Assembly: GCF_016428855.1 (NCBI RefSeq)
Contig: NZ_JAELTN010000045.1
Location: 1 to 41,873 of the forward strand
Length of the DNA: 41,873 bases
Reading direction: 5' to 3'
Origin: Pedobacter sp. ASV28
GTDB taxonomy: Bacteria > Bacteroidota > Bacteroidia > Sphingobacteriales > Sphingobacteriaceae
Part shown: positions 33,447 to 41,351 of the stretch, piece after piece
Position numbering within the stretch: the first letter of the stretch is position 1
How the letters are laid out: every line of letters begins with the position of its first letter
Made by a program: the position numbers and the translations under genes
Notes under the pieces: model-generated
The model's database searches: none
What the model was told of the DNA's origin: nothing
Seen by the model: only the letters and a program-made list of their open reading frames with translations

Positions 33447-34502
33447 TTAATTTGTTTGATGGAAAAGCTGTTCAACCTCATCGATAACCCGAAAAAGTTC
33501 CAATGCAACCTGCGGAACTATTGCATTGCCGTATGCCTTGACGCTTTCTGTTCGCCAAACTGAAAAGGTAATTCCGTCCAGTTCGGTGGGAAGCCCATCA
33601 TTTCCGCCACAAAACGGGGGTTGAGTTGGCCACTCTTGCCAGCCGGGAATTTTGTCTTGCCAATCTGTTTTAGGTTCGGAAGCACTTTTATCAGCCGTTT
33701 TAAAATCGAGGCTTGCATATTTTCCTGTTCCTGAAGTGGCGGTATTGATGGTGCCTTTAGGGTATAATAGATTAGAAAATCCGTCAATGATACTTGGCCT
33801 CCGTTCCCTTTTTCGTTCTTTCTGTCCGACAGCGAACGCCCGTCCTGAACCTGCTCGACCGTGGTTCCTTTGTTGCTGATCTCTGTTGCCGTCGGCGTGG
33901 GCAACAAACCACACACGATCCCTTTGATGCGGGGCGTTGACGGCAGCAGCCGGAATACACAGAATGACTGGAGTGCCGTCTTCAAGCTGGGGTAATACAT
34001 ATCCTGCGTCGATAATTTCCGAAATGATGCTTCCGATAACTCTTCGTTGGAGCTTAACAATGGTGCTGTTAGTTTTTTGGTCATCGTCCTGACAAAATAG
34101 CTCAACCGCTTTGATTTCCATTTCAGATAAACTGTCTGGTTCGAGAATGCTGAACAGTCCAGCAACATTTTCAAGAACAATCCACTTGGGCCGTGTTTCC
34201 CTGATAATTCGGCAAGCCTCCGGGAAGAGATAGCGATCATCTGTTTTGCCTTTTCGCCTGCCTGCCTGACTAAAAGGTTGGCAGGGGAACCCTCCGCTGA
34301 TAATGTCAACAAGTCCTCTAAACTTAGTTGCCGTGAAATTAAAAATGTCGTCATAGTGATATACATTTGGCCAATAATATTCGAGCAGTGCTTTGCAGAA
34401 TGTATTTTTCTCACAGGAAAAAACATTTTGCCAGCCCACCCAGGTAGCGGCGATGTCGAAACCGCCGATGCCGGAAAACAAACTTCCGTGTCTAAGTAAC
34501 AT
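33447..34502 (-). CDS. C5-cytosine DNA methyltransferase (orphan)
   Basis: 351 residues. Motif I HGSLFSGIGGFD at 5-16, catalytic GGFPCQPFS with Cys74, the ENV motif at 111-113, QRDR (193-196) and the closing GNAIVPQVALELF (325-337) are all intact. The target-recognition stretch is short (about 205-290). No restriction gene is encoded nearby, so it probably protects the element from host enzymes or marks it. A second large frame runs through it, see 33518-34426. Confidence 0.92.
   Translation of the reverse strand: MLLRHGSLFSGIGGFDIAATWVGWQNVFSCEKNTFCKALLEYYWPNVYHYDDIFNFTATKFRGLVDIISGGFPCQPFSQAGRRKGKTDDRYLFPEACRIIRETRPKWIVLENVAGLFSILEPDSLSEMEIKAVELFCQDDDQKTNSTIVKLQRRVIGSIISEIIDAGYVLPQLEDGTPVILCIPAAAVNAPHQRDRVWFVAHADGNRDQQQRNHGRAGSGRAFAVGQKERKRERRPSIIDGFSNLLYPKGTINTATSGTGKYASLDFKTADKSASEPKTDWQDKIPGWQEWPTQPPFCGGNDGLPTELDGITFSVWRTESVKAYGNAIVPQVALELFRVIDEVEQLFHQTN
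33518..34426 (-). CDS. overprinted alternative-frame protein inside the methyltransferase gene
   Basis: 302-residue frame, same strand, +1 relative to the methyltransferase, open for 909 bp. It is not a plain shadow: GLLPTPTATE and the C-terminal GQLNPRFVAEMMGFPPNWT match what I know of a separate protein family in phages and conjugative elements (LLPTPxAxx; GxLNPxFVxxLMGFPxxWTxL), and EGSPAN, ARxxKAKQM-like and FRLLPS blocks also fit. It reads over motif IV to motif X of the methyltransferase. Starts could be ATG 34426 or the internal ATG 34354. Function unknown; family members are often mis-annotated as methyltransferases. Confidence 0.5.
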   Translation of the reverse strand: MFFPVRKIHSAKHCSNIIGQMYITMTTFLISRQLSLEDLLTLSAEGSPANLLVRQAGEKAKQMIAISSRRLAELSGKHGPSGLFLKMLLDCSAFSNQTVYLKWKSKRLSYFVRTMTKKLTAPLLSSNEELSEASFRKLSTQDMYYPSLKTALQSFCVFRLLPSTPRIKGIVCGLLPTPTATEISNKGTTVEQVQDGRSLSDRKNEKGNGGQVSLTDFLIYYTLKAPSIPPLQEQENMQASILKRLIKVLPNLKQIGKTKFPAGKSGQLNPRFVAEMMGFPPNWTELPFQFGEQKASRHTAMQ

Positions 34503-34678
34503 AAGCTGTAATTTGAAATTGGTTGTTTACAACTGAACCGATCGAAAGAGCGTTGGGTAAATTGATTGTCGGATGGCCTGGGCCATAAAAGATGGATTGT
34601 TACATATTTTTTTGTTTTAAGGGTTTACTATAATAGAATTAGGTTTTTGTAGTCTCAATGAGGGGAACGCTTTGCCGG
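34503..34678. other. noncoding leader of the methyltransferase/mobilisation operon
   Basis: Contains the small palindrome ATGGCCTGGGCCAT (34573-34586) and AT-rich runs. Expected to hold the promoter of the mobilisation genes; no clean TAnnTTTG box seen. Confidence 0.4.
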
Positions 34679-34810
34679 AAAAAAGGGAGTTGCGACCTTT
34701 TTTCTTCCTTAACCCTGCTTTCCCCAAAGGGGTTAGCCGGGTTAAGGCAAGTTAGTTTTTGTATGGGAAGCCCAGCCGAAGGCGGGCTGTACGTACAAAA
34801 ACACAACTTG
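34679..34810. other. three stacked hairpins: candidate oriT or single-strand origin
   Basis: Three successive inverted repeats in 132 bp. First: AAAAAAGG (34679-34686) with CCTTTTTT (34696-34703). Second: CCTTAACCC (34707-34715) with GGGTTAAGG (34739-34747), enclosing CCCCAAAGGGG. Third: CAAGTT/AACTTG and TTTTTGTA/TACAAAAA (34748-34763 with 34794-34810), enclosing AGCCC-A-GCC GAA GGC-GGGCT. GC content jumps here. It lies between the mobilisation genes and the primase genes, where oriT is expected. Confidence 0.6.
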
Positions 34811-34953
34811 CCGACTACAAAACAAAAAAGGTTCATATGCCTATGGGATAAAAAACGGGGCAATTCCGGGATTTGGGTATAGTCGGGCATAAAATATCTG
34901 GATATAGCACCATCTGTTTATAAATTGTTCGGATAAACCAATATTCAGATAGA

Positions 34954-35138
34954 CAGATATACATTTATTAGATAACAGGCTATATACATAAGCAGATATA
35001 CAGGTATTGGGATAAGTTGATAACAGCATATCCATACCATTAGATAGAAGTATATTTGCTGTGTTGTTAATGCCTCTATCCATATATATGGATAGATAGG
35101 GGCATATATAATGGCATATATTAATAGTCGGATATACA
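34954..35138. repeat. iteron-like GATATACA repeats in AT-rich DNA
   Basis: GATATACA recurs at 34956-34963, 34995-35002 and 35131-35138, with similar ggatata and catatcc words between them, and a CCATATATATGG palindrome near 35080-35092. AT-rich DNA with short direct repeats beside a primase gene resembles a replication origin. Low-complexity chance repeats are possible. Confidence 0.4.
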
Positions 35139-35193
35139 TTGCATTAAATATTGAAATAGCTAAAGAGTTAGATAAAGGGTTGTTTGCTTATTC

Positions 35194-36171
35194 CTATCGC
35201 TTTGGGTATGGCAGTTCCTGAATGGTACCAAGCTGGCCAGCCTCGATTGAATTTCCCTGCCTGGCCAGCTCCGCTTTCAACAGATCGTTATAATCGTTAA
35301 AACCATTATACAGATAGGCTCGGTCAACGGCTTGTGGAACCATTTTCAATAGGCCCGCTGTATAATTTCTGCCTGTATCATCATTGTCGAAGTAAACATC
35401 AACGATTGGAAATTCCTTGATCCGGTCGATTGCACGGCCCAATAATGTTACGGCATTTAAGACAATGACCGTTGGGGTCTCCCGATGTAGTTTTCGCCAG
35501 GTCAGAAAGTCCATAAAGCCCTCGAAAACGGCAACATGATCTTTATCACCTGGTATTATTGAAACTCCTTTGGGGCCTATGCAACTCTTAAAGCCCTTGG
35601 GATTGGCGTACTCCCACGAACCAAGCTCGTTCTGCCATGCAATTGCATAAAATATAGATGGGTATTCGGAATTTTTTCTTTTGTAATAGACTTCCTTTAC
35701 GCCCTGGCTCTTGGCTTCTTCAAAAATCCCCCTTTCCCGCAGATACTTTCCAAGTACGTAATTATTGCCGAGTTCGCTTGTTTTGACAAGTTCCCACTCG
35801 AAAAGGCCGGGTTCTGGATCGGGCGCATATGTTTTTGGTGGAACATACTCGGGAATAAGGGAAATATCCATATTGCACACTTCCTGTATCTTGTTGAGTA
35901 CCTCTACAAAAGAAAGTTCTGGCCAATAAGCCATACCAAGCTGAACGATACCGCCCTTAAATATCCCCGTGGCATTGGCTCCGCCCCAATCTTTCCAAAC
36001 ACAACCTGCATCCCAAACCGCAAACGAGGGTGTGTTCTTTTTCGTTTCCCGTAGCATGCTGTGATAAAAGTGTTCCTTACCTGTTTTCCTTATTGGATGG
36101 TGGCCAAGACGTGCCAAAAAATCGACAATAGAAATGTCCTTCAATGTGGAAACATCTACGAAGCTCTGCAT
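35194..36171 (-). CDS. toprim primase-like protein
   Basis: 325 residues. The N-terminus resembles a CHC2-primase start (VDFLARLGHHP, ... TPSFAVWDAGCVWKDWG) but lacks zinc cysteines. The toprim domain is complete: VAVFEGFMDFLTW (Glu217) and VYFDNDDTGRNYT (Asp262, Asp264), ending FNDYNDLL. Bacteroidetes conjugative elements use such proteins (TraP-type) to prime the transferred strand. It is followed by the hairpin/iteron DNA. Confidence 0.85.
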   Translation of the reverse strand: MQSFVDVSTLKDISIVDFLARLGHHPIRKTGKEHFYHSMLRETKKNTPSFAVWDAGCVWKDWGGANATGIFKGGIVQLGMAYWPELSFVEVLNKIQEVCNMDISLIPEYVPPKTYAPDPEPGLFEWELVKTSELGNNYVLGKYLRERGIFEEAKSQGVKEVYYKRKNSEYPSIFYAIAWQNELGSWEYANPKGFKSCIGPKGVSIIPGDKDHVAVFEGFMDFLTWRKLHRETPTVIVLNAVTLLGRAIDRIKEFPIVDVYFDNDDTGRNYTAGLLKMVPQAVDRAYLYNGFNDYNDLLKAELARQGNSIEAGQLGTIQELPYPKR

Positions 36172-36195
36172 AGCAATAAAATTTAATGATTGATG

Positions 36196-36213
36196 GTTCT
36201 CGGATTTGAGAAC
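36196..36213. promoter_or_regulatory. inverted repeat between the two primase-like genes
   Basis: GTTCTC-N6-GAGAAC, about 25 bp upstream of the toprim gene start on the minus strand. Possible operator or small hairpin. Confidence 0.4.
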
Positions 36214-36231
36214 ATTTGTTGAGAAGAAGCG

Positions 36232-37011
36232 TTAATTTCCGATATAGAAAATTACGTCCTCGAATTTCGACGCGCGTTTGTTGGCGACGCTGGCAAATTC
36301 TGGATAGTTCAGGATCAATACGCTTGGGCCTGGCAACTTGTTGGTGTATTTCCAGTTCAGGTAGGCATAAAAATCATCGAAAACAACAAGCATGGTACTA
36401 TTACCGGGGATGTAGGTCATTCCCTTGTTTCCCAAACAGCCGGAGAAATTCTTGCTCCTGACTTCCCAGCCTCCATTTTCATTTTGCCATCCGACTGCGA
36501 AAAAGTCTTTGCGTTTGCCTTTTTCATCAACGAAGTAATAGTATACTTCTTTCATTTGGCCAATGGCTATTTCCCAAAGGCCTTGTGTTTGTAAATAGGC
36601 TGTTAATTCAATATTGCAACCGACCGGTTTAGTTTCCTCGATCTGGTAATAAGGAAGTTTTACCGCTTTTCTTTTTCTTTTATTGTTCCAGAGGTTTTCT
36701 TTTTTTTGTCGTTCCTGGCAGTCGGCAACGATTTTGGCAATCTTTTCGGTGATCTCTGCATCATTTAGCCCTGGCCAATAGGCATGGCAAAAATCGATAA
36801 GGTTCCCGTTTTGTTTAGTTGAGCTGTCATACCATACATTCAATTGTGTATTAACGATAAAAGTAGGCTTGGTGTCGGTATTTCTTAGGATGTTAAAAAA
36901 CACTTCTTCATTACCGGTAATCTTGACCGGCCTGTGGCCGAGACATGCCAAGAGCATGCTAATGGTGACCCGTTCTAAAATAGAACTGGCATCTAGGGAA
37001 TTTGTATTCAT
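36232..37011 (-). CDS. toprim-dead primase paralogue
   Basis: 259 residues, clearly paralogous to the next gene (ISMLLACLGHRPVKITG; NLIDFCHAYWPGLNDAEI; DFFAVGWQNENGGWEVRSKNFSGCLGNKGMTYIPG). The toprim Glu is replaced (VVFDDFYAYLNW, Asp212-Asp213), and the protein stops at DVIFYIGN, precisely where the catalytic DxD should come. It should bind but not catalyse; perhaps a partner or regulator of the active paralogue. Confidence 0.8.
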   Translation of the reverse strand: MNTNSLDASSILERVTISMLLACLGHRPVKITGNEEVFFNILRNTDTKPTFIVNTQLNVWYDSSTKQNGNLIDFCHAYWPGLNDAEITEKIAKIVADCQERQKKENLWNNKRKRKAVKLPYYQIEETKPVGCNIELTAYLQTQGLWEIAIGQMKEVYYYFVDEKGKRKDFFAVGWQNENGGWEVRSKNFSGCLGNKGMTYIPGNSTMLVVFDDFYAYLNWKYTNKLPGPSVLILNYPEFASVANKRASKFEDVIFYIGN

Positions 37012-37032
37012 AGTTTTTTATTTTGAAAAGTT

Positions 37033-37305
37033 TCACAAGTAGAGGATTGCAATAACAGCTTTTCGGATTGCCTCTGCTTCAATGCGCTCGATGCGCCAGG
37101 GTGCAGAGTGGTTGCCGTCTTTTCGGGGAGTTATTAGGCCCTGGTCTATCCATCTTTCGATATTTTTCCGGCCATAAGTCCTAAAAGCTTCTGATTTGCT
37201 CATATAAGGCCTGATTTTTCCGGCTTTTGTTAGGGCAAGCAGAGCACCCATTTCCGCAGCGTCCCGCAAAAGCATCGACAGCTGATGATCAGTTAATGAA
37301 TTCAT
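37033..37305 (-). CDS. small DNA-binding (HTH/excisionase-like) protein A
   Basis: 90 residues: helical N-terminus, then KSEAFRTYGRKNIERWIDQGLITPRKDG, a winged-helix motif as in MerR/excisionase proteins, ending in a wing (SAPWRIERIEAEAI). Same family as the protein at 37656. Sits 21 bp upstream of the primase paralogue, so probably part of its operon. Confidence 0.7.
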   Translation of the reverse strand: MNSLTDHQLSMLLRDAAEMGALLALTKAGKIRPYMSKSEAFRTYGRKNIERWIDQGLITPRKDGNHSAPWRIERIEAEAIRKAVIAILYL

Positions 37306-37655
37306 TAAAATTTGGGATTAAGCGGTGAATAAGGAGATTAAGCTATTTTTTGAGAAGGTTTAAGACCTGATAGTTAAGGTAGACAACCAGGCTCTATTGA
37401 ACCGGCAACGGGCAACGAACCCGTTAAAAATTCTCTTTGCCGGTTTGAAATTCGGGACTACCAGCGTCGTACCCTACGATACGGGCCATTTGGGAACAAT
37501 ACACGATAATTCCCTCGGCCTGCCAATGCGCTTTCGGATATTGGTGCTTAATTCATTGTAGTCTTAATGACAATGATTGCCAAAACAATGAATACTTTAA
37601 CCTCACCTTCGCAAAATTTCCCGTTTCTCACGGGATAATGCTTCATCCCTATACG
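37306..37655. other. 350-bp noncoding region with nested hairpins
   Basis: AACCGGCAA (37400-37408) pairs with TTGCCGGTT (37437-37445) around AACGGG/CCCGTT (37407-37425); further on CCCGT-TTCTC-ACGGG. It lies between two paralogous HTH genes and is relatively GC-rich. Could be a leader RNA or a binding platform; no gene found. Confidence 0.4.
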
Positions 37656-37961
37656 TCAAAGACCGTTCGGAAATGAAGAGTTTTGCCTCTCTGCTACTGG
37701 CAGATAGGTTATCCGGTTACTTGAAGCGGCGATCGCTTCGAGTTTTTTTCGGTCCAAGCATAAACGGGAACCCGATTGGGATTTGCTTAGGCTTATCAGC
37801 CCTTCAATGATCCATCGATCTATGTTGCCCCGGCCAAAAAGCCTGTAGGCTTCTGCCTTGCAGATATGTTGCTCCTGAAAATATCTGCTTTTTCCAAGGG
37901 CTTTATTGGCTCCTTGTTCGGTTGCATCTTTTAACAGGTTAAACAGTTCCTTCAGCTTCAT
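37656..37961 (-). CDS. small DNA-binding (HTH/excisionase-like) protein B
   Basis: 101 residues. KAEAYRLFGRGNIDRWIIEGLISLSKS aligns with KSEAFRTYGRKNIERWIDQGLI of the downstream gene; the N-terminal helix (LLKDATEQGANKAL) also matches (LLRDAAEMGALLAL). A tandem pair separated by a structured spacer. Possibly controls the primase genes or excision. Confidence 0.7.
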   Translation of the reverse strand: MKLKELFNLLKDATEQGANKALGKSRYFQEQHICKAEAYRLFGRGNIDRWIIEGLISLSKSQSGSRLCLDRKKLEAIAASSNRITYLPVAERQNSSFPNGL

Positions 37962-38034
37962 AAAAAGTTCCTTAATGTTGGTTCAACTATCATTTCTGGA
38001 ACAAAGCAAGTCTTCAGGGCAAGGCAAAAACAGG

Positions 38035-38069
38035 GACAGGGGATGACCGAAAATTGGTCACCCCCTGTC
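38035..38069 (-). terminator. intrinsic terminator after rteC-like gene 1
   Basis: GACAGGGG-A-TGACC pairs with GGTCA-C-CCCCTGTC around a 7-nt loop (one mismatch). On the minus strand a short T run follows after a few bases. Confidence 0.6.
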
Positions 38070-38093
38070 GGAGTTCAGCGGTAAAGGATTAGT

Positions 38094-39263
38094 CTATGAA
38101 CCTTTAAAATTGGAAAGATTGTAATTTTCGTTTAGCCAATTCAGCATCCCTATTATATGGGATTTGAGTTTTTGAGCTGTTGAAAATTCGACGTCTGTAG
38201 ATTTTTTACGAAGACTTTCTGCAGAAATTAAAGAAGTCTGGGGAGTTGAAAAATGTGATGCAAAAAAAGCGAACAGTTCCCCAATGTTCTCTTTTGGCAA
38301 AAGACCCTTTTCAATAAAAAGCCTAATGAGCAGGCTTAGCTGTGGTACTGAAAGAAATATCTTTAACCTGTTTTTTTGTTTAGATCCCTGCTCTTCTAGG
38401 TTTAGGGCTCTACGAATATTTATGGTTTCTTTTAAGTGCCGTTCCTTTTGGGATAAAAATATTTTAAACTGATCTTCAATCGGTAATTGGCTAATAAACA
38501 TTTTTTGATTGCTTTCTGGCAGGCCAAAAAAAATGTCTTGTTCGGATATGACTATCTGCAACTGGTCGTGAAGATCGGAAATGCCGATCAGTTTTTTGTC
38601 CAGCTCGTTGGCATAGTAGGAAAAAAAGCCCTTAGGGTTAAATCCATGTTGATACAACATTTTTATTAAGCCAAAGGTATTGGCCACGTTTGAACTCACG
38701 ATTTCTTTGATCAGGTTGATCGTATAATCATACTCGTACCTGGTAATTTCTTTTTTGCCAATAAATAAATAAAAGTCCCGTATTACCAGTTCATAAAGTC
38801 TTTTATCGATAGCCAAATGGTTTAAAGCAATGGAGAGCTTTTTAACAGCTTCCCTGATCTGCATTTTCCTTAACGAAAGTCCATAATTGGTAAGGGGGAT
38901 TTCAATATATAATTCGGGTATGATTTGTTCGGCCTTTCCGATTATTTTTTCAATGGCAAATAGAAAATGCAGATAGGTTTGCCTTAGTTGAGGTGGGCAG
39001 GTTTTTCTCTTCCAGGTTGGCGATAGCCGAAAAAGATAGCCATAGATGGTGTTGCTCATAACTATCATTTGCCTGACTTGCGCCAACGTTCGCTTTCTGG
39101 AAAAATTGCCACTATAAAAAACAAGGTCTGCGTCCTGTTTAAGCTGTTTCAAAAAACCGTTTTCCAATTTTAAAAGGTCATCATTGGTAATTTGGCTGTT
39201 GTTAAGAGTTTTAGGATGGATGATTTCATCTGTCCAATGAAAGATTTTGCAAGATAAATTCAT
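38094..39263 (-). CDS. RteC-like regulator 1
   Basis: 389 residues, all-helical. The C-terminal part LSLLIRLFIEKGLLP...LFAFFASHFSTPQTSLISAESLRKK...KLKSHIIGMLNWLNENY is the RteC signature (ISxxSLRxK followed by a helix that ends xMLxWIN). RteC of CTnDOT activates excision and transfer genes. Diverges from the alpha-CTD-like gene across a 370-bp regulatory stretch. Confidence 0.8.
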   Translation of the reverse strand: MNLSCKIFHWTDEIIHPKTLNNSQITNDDLLKLENGFLKQLKQDADLVFYSGNFSRKRTLAQVRQMIVMSNTIYGYLFRLSPTWKRKTCPPQLRQTYLHFLFAIEKIIGKAEQIIPELYIEIPLTNYGLSLRKMQIREAVKKLSIALNHLAIDKRLYELVIRDFYLFIGKKEITRYEYDYTINLIKEIVSSNVANTFGLIKMLYQHGFNPKGFFSYYANELDKKLIGISDLHDQLQIVISEQDIFFGLPESNQKMFISQLPIEDQFKIFLSQKERHLKETINIRRALNLEEQGSKQKNRLKIFLSVPQLSLLIRLFIEKGLLPKENIGELFAFFASHFSTPQTSLISAESLRKKSTDVEFSTAQKLKSHIIGMLNWLNENYNLSNFKGS

Positions 39264-39630
39264 AATAGGGATTTTAGGTTAATTTTCCCACAAAATGAAA
39301 ATGCCTTCACTCTTTAAAAAGTGCAATGGGTGACACTGGAAATATGTCACATAGTGCCACAATAAGCCCTAAAATCAAGTTTGGCAAAACTTTTACATGA
39401 CATTTTATTACACGTTTTTTTTGTTGTTCAGTATTTTTACATTTGTAGTATCAGCAAAATGCTATTGCAAAGGGGGAGTATATCTTGGCAATATTTATGT
39501 TGCCTGAAAAAATCTAGCATCAACAATCAAACGGGAGCTATTGGATTGATTGAATACGCCATAGTGGGAAAGTTATGTCGTTTTGGTTCTGGTTGAACAC
39601 AAAGAGCACTATATCTGTTATTCACTTAGT
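39264..39630. promoter_or_regulatory. divergent regulatory region
   Basis: Contains an inverted repeat GTGACA-N9-TGTCAC (39330-39350), which resembles a Crp/Fnr-type site, and a TACATTTG box (39438-39445) oriented toward the plus-strand gene with upstream T-rich DNA. The short frame at 39381-39596 begins with TTG and is not convincing. Confidence 0.5.
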
Positions 39631-39864
39631 ATGTACGATATAAACGACGGTCAAGAATTAATATCCATGCCCATAGATACACTTGGCGTAAGCGAATATT
39701 TTAAGCAAAAATCAAGACAAATGGGCTTCATTACGATTGGGGAAATAACCGATTTAGGATGGGGAAAGGTTTTGAAGATGGATCATTTCTGCTACGAATG
39801 GTTTAACGAACTCGTTAGGCTATTAAAGTCAAAAGGTATGCTACATCTTCTTGAAACCAGATAG
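39631..39864 (+). CDS. RNA polymerase alpha-CTD-like small protein
   Basis: 77 residues from ATG 39631 (the longer frame begins at TTG). PIDTLGVSEYFKQKSRQMGFITIGEITDLGWGKVLKM is the helix-hairpin-helix layout of the alpha C-terminal domain: LxxSxRxxNxLxxxGIxTIGDL. Common in Bacteroidetes mobile elements, probably a DNA-binding adaptor. Its 3' end overlaps the convergent rteC-like gene by 50 bp. Confidence 0.65.
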   Translation: MYDINDGQELISMPIDTLGVSEYFKQKSRQMGFITIGEITDLGWGKVLKMDHFCYEWFNELVRLLKSKGMLHLLETR

Positions 39865-41080
39865 CAAAACCTCCAAACGTCCAAATTTTAATCTGGTCTT
39901 TAAAATTAGCATCTATATAATTTATCATTATTACAAGCCAATGCCGTATTTTTTTTACCACCCTATCTGGAACCTCCCTGCCGATGATGTTTCTCATATA
40001 TTGTGGCGAGGGTTTCTTTGTTCGGGCAGTCCTGATATGTCTTTCTATAAAGGTGTATAAATTTGATTTAAATCTCGTTTTTATAAAGTCAACCGAAAGC
40101 ATCACCCTTATCAAAAGAAACAATTCTTCTAAAGTAGTGTTGGTCTCGAAGTAATAGTTCGTAATGATATTTTTCTTCGAATCTGGATATGGAAAATGCA
40201 CCGCTTTCATTCGCTCAATGATTTTTAGCTCTCTTTTTATGGAACCGCTGATCGATTGTGAAATAGGTGGTACCTCTGTATTATATCCATACTTGCATTC
40301 TGGCCGGATATTTTCTATTGTTCTCAACAACGATAGCAATTCCATTTCCTGATCTCCATATGGGCCATCCGGCCCGGCTTTGCGGGTAGCGTATTCGAGC
40401 ATGAATTCGTAAAACGAAAGTGGATTGAAGTCATAACCGATCAGCAATTTGATAACCTTAAAGGTATCGTCGCTATCTTTGGGAAGCCTGACAAATGAAT
40501 GCAGACGATCCGCCAAAACCTCCATGTAAAAGAACTGTTGCCAGTTTTTCACCCTCACGTTATTAGCATCGCACAATATCCCTAAATGATCTTTTATGAT
40601 CTCTACCAATTCGGGTTCGACATTCCTATCTCCTAAATTCCACACAATTAAACTGTTCTTTGAATACGCTTCTGTGTTGGCACGTATTTTCCATAGAGAA
40701 ACCGGCGAAGTAAGATCATAGTATTCGGGATAATTGCTGTACAGAAAATCCAAAATTTCGTTTGCTTCCGCTCCAATCTCCCTGAAAAGTTCCATTACCT
40801 TTAGCACAACGCCATAATCGTTGGTCTCGTAACTTCTGTAAAGATCATATATAGTGTTTGAGAATGAAGTAAGGTTGTGCTGAACGGCCCTAATTAGTAT
40901 AGAAAGTTTTTCGGGAGTTTCCTGTTCCTCTATACGTTTTTCTAGTTTTGTCCTAAAGCCTTTCCAATTAGACCTTAGCAAATCCGCTTGGATCAGAAAA
41001 TCCTCGTTTACATTACCGTTTTTATGTAGTTCACCAAAAAATTCGGCAAAGTTGCGCAGTTGTGAGAAGACATTTAACAA
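39815..41080 (-). CDS. RteC-like regulator 2
   Basis: 421 residues, distantly paralogous to regulator 1: IGYDFNPLSFYEFMLEYATRK corresponds to YQHGFNPKGFFSYYANELDKK, and the end VVKKIRHWLVIMINYIDANF corresponds to KLKSHIIGMLNWLNENYN. The C-terminal region has the RteC helical build, although the ISxxSLR motif is degraded (PQYMRNIIG). The N-terminal 150 residues are extra and helical. Diverges from the Crp/Fnr-like gene. Confidence 0.65.
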   Translation of the reverse strand: MLNVFSQLRNFAEFFGELHKNGNVNEDFLIQADLLRSNWKGFRTKLEKRIEEQETPEKLSILIRAVQHNLTSFSNTIYDLYRSYETNDYGVVLKVMELFREIGAEANEILDFLYSNYPEYYDLTSPVSLWKIRANTEAYSKNSLIVWNLGDRNVEPELVEIIKDHLGILCDANNVRVKNWQQFFYMEVLADRLHSFVRLPKDSDDTFKVIKLLIGYDFNPLSFYEFMLEYATRKAGPDGPYGDQEMELLSLLRTIENIRPECKYGYNTEVPPISQSISGSIKRELKIIERMKAVHFPYPDSKKNIITNYYFETNTTLEELFLLIRVMLSVDFIKTRFKSNLYTFIERHIRTARTKKPSPQYMRNIIGREVPDRVVKKIRHWLVIMINYIDANFKDQIKIWTFGGFAIWFQEDVAYLLTLIA

Positions 41081-41351
41081 ATCTGGTTCCTTTCATTTTT
41101 TCATAGATATGGGCATATCCACTTAAACCAGCCATTGTGAACATGCGTTAATTTCGGGATGACTGTGTTGTAAATAGTAAATATCACAAAAAAGTGGAAC
41201 ATTTTGAAATTTATTTTTGTCAGGTAAAAGTAGCCTTCCAAGCACGTTAAAAGACGTTTTATAAGATATGTGACATTTTTTTTTGAAATTCTGTAAGGTA
41301 AATCTGTCCTTTTTTAGTTGTTAATTGCCTCGTAATTAACAATTCTTTAAT
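41081..41351. promoter_or_regulatory. divergent region with inverted repeat before the Crp/Fnr-like gene
   Basis: Inverted repeat GTTAATT-N7-AATTAAC (41320-41340) lies 11 bp from the start codon. GTAAATCTGTCCTTT near 41298 resembles TGTAAATCTGTCTTT near 7356, upstream of the STN gene; both may be -7-like boxes. AT-rich; no gene. Confidence 0.4.

Noticed and set aside
33447..34502. restriction-modification system
   Set aside because: Only a methyltransferase is present; no endonuclease, Vsr or specificity gene is adjacent.
34841..35139. short frames in the iteron-like region
   Set aside because: Low-complexity, tyrosine/isoleucine-rich translations produced by repeats; noncoding.
39381..39596. 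71-codon plus-strand frame before the alpha-CTD-like gene
   Set aside because: Begins with TTG, has no family resemblance and lies across the likely promoter region.
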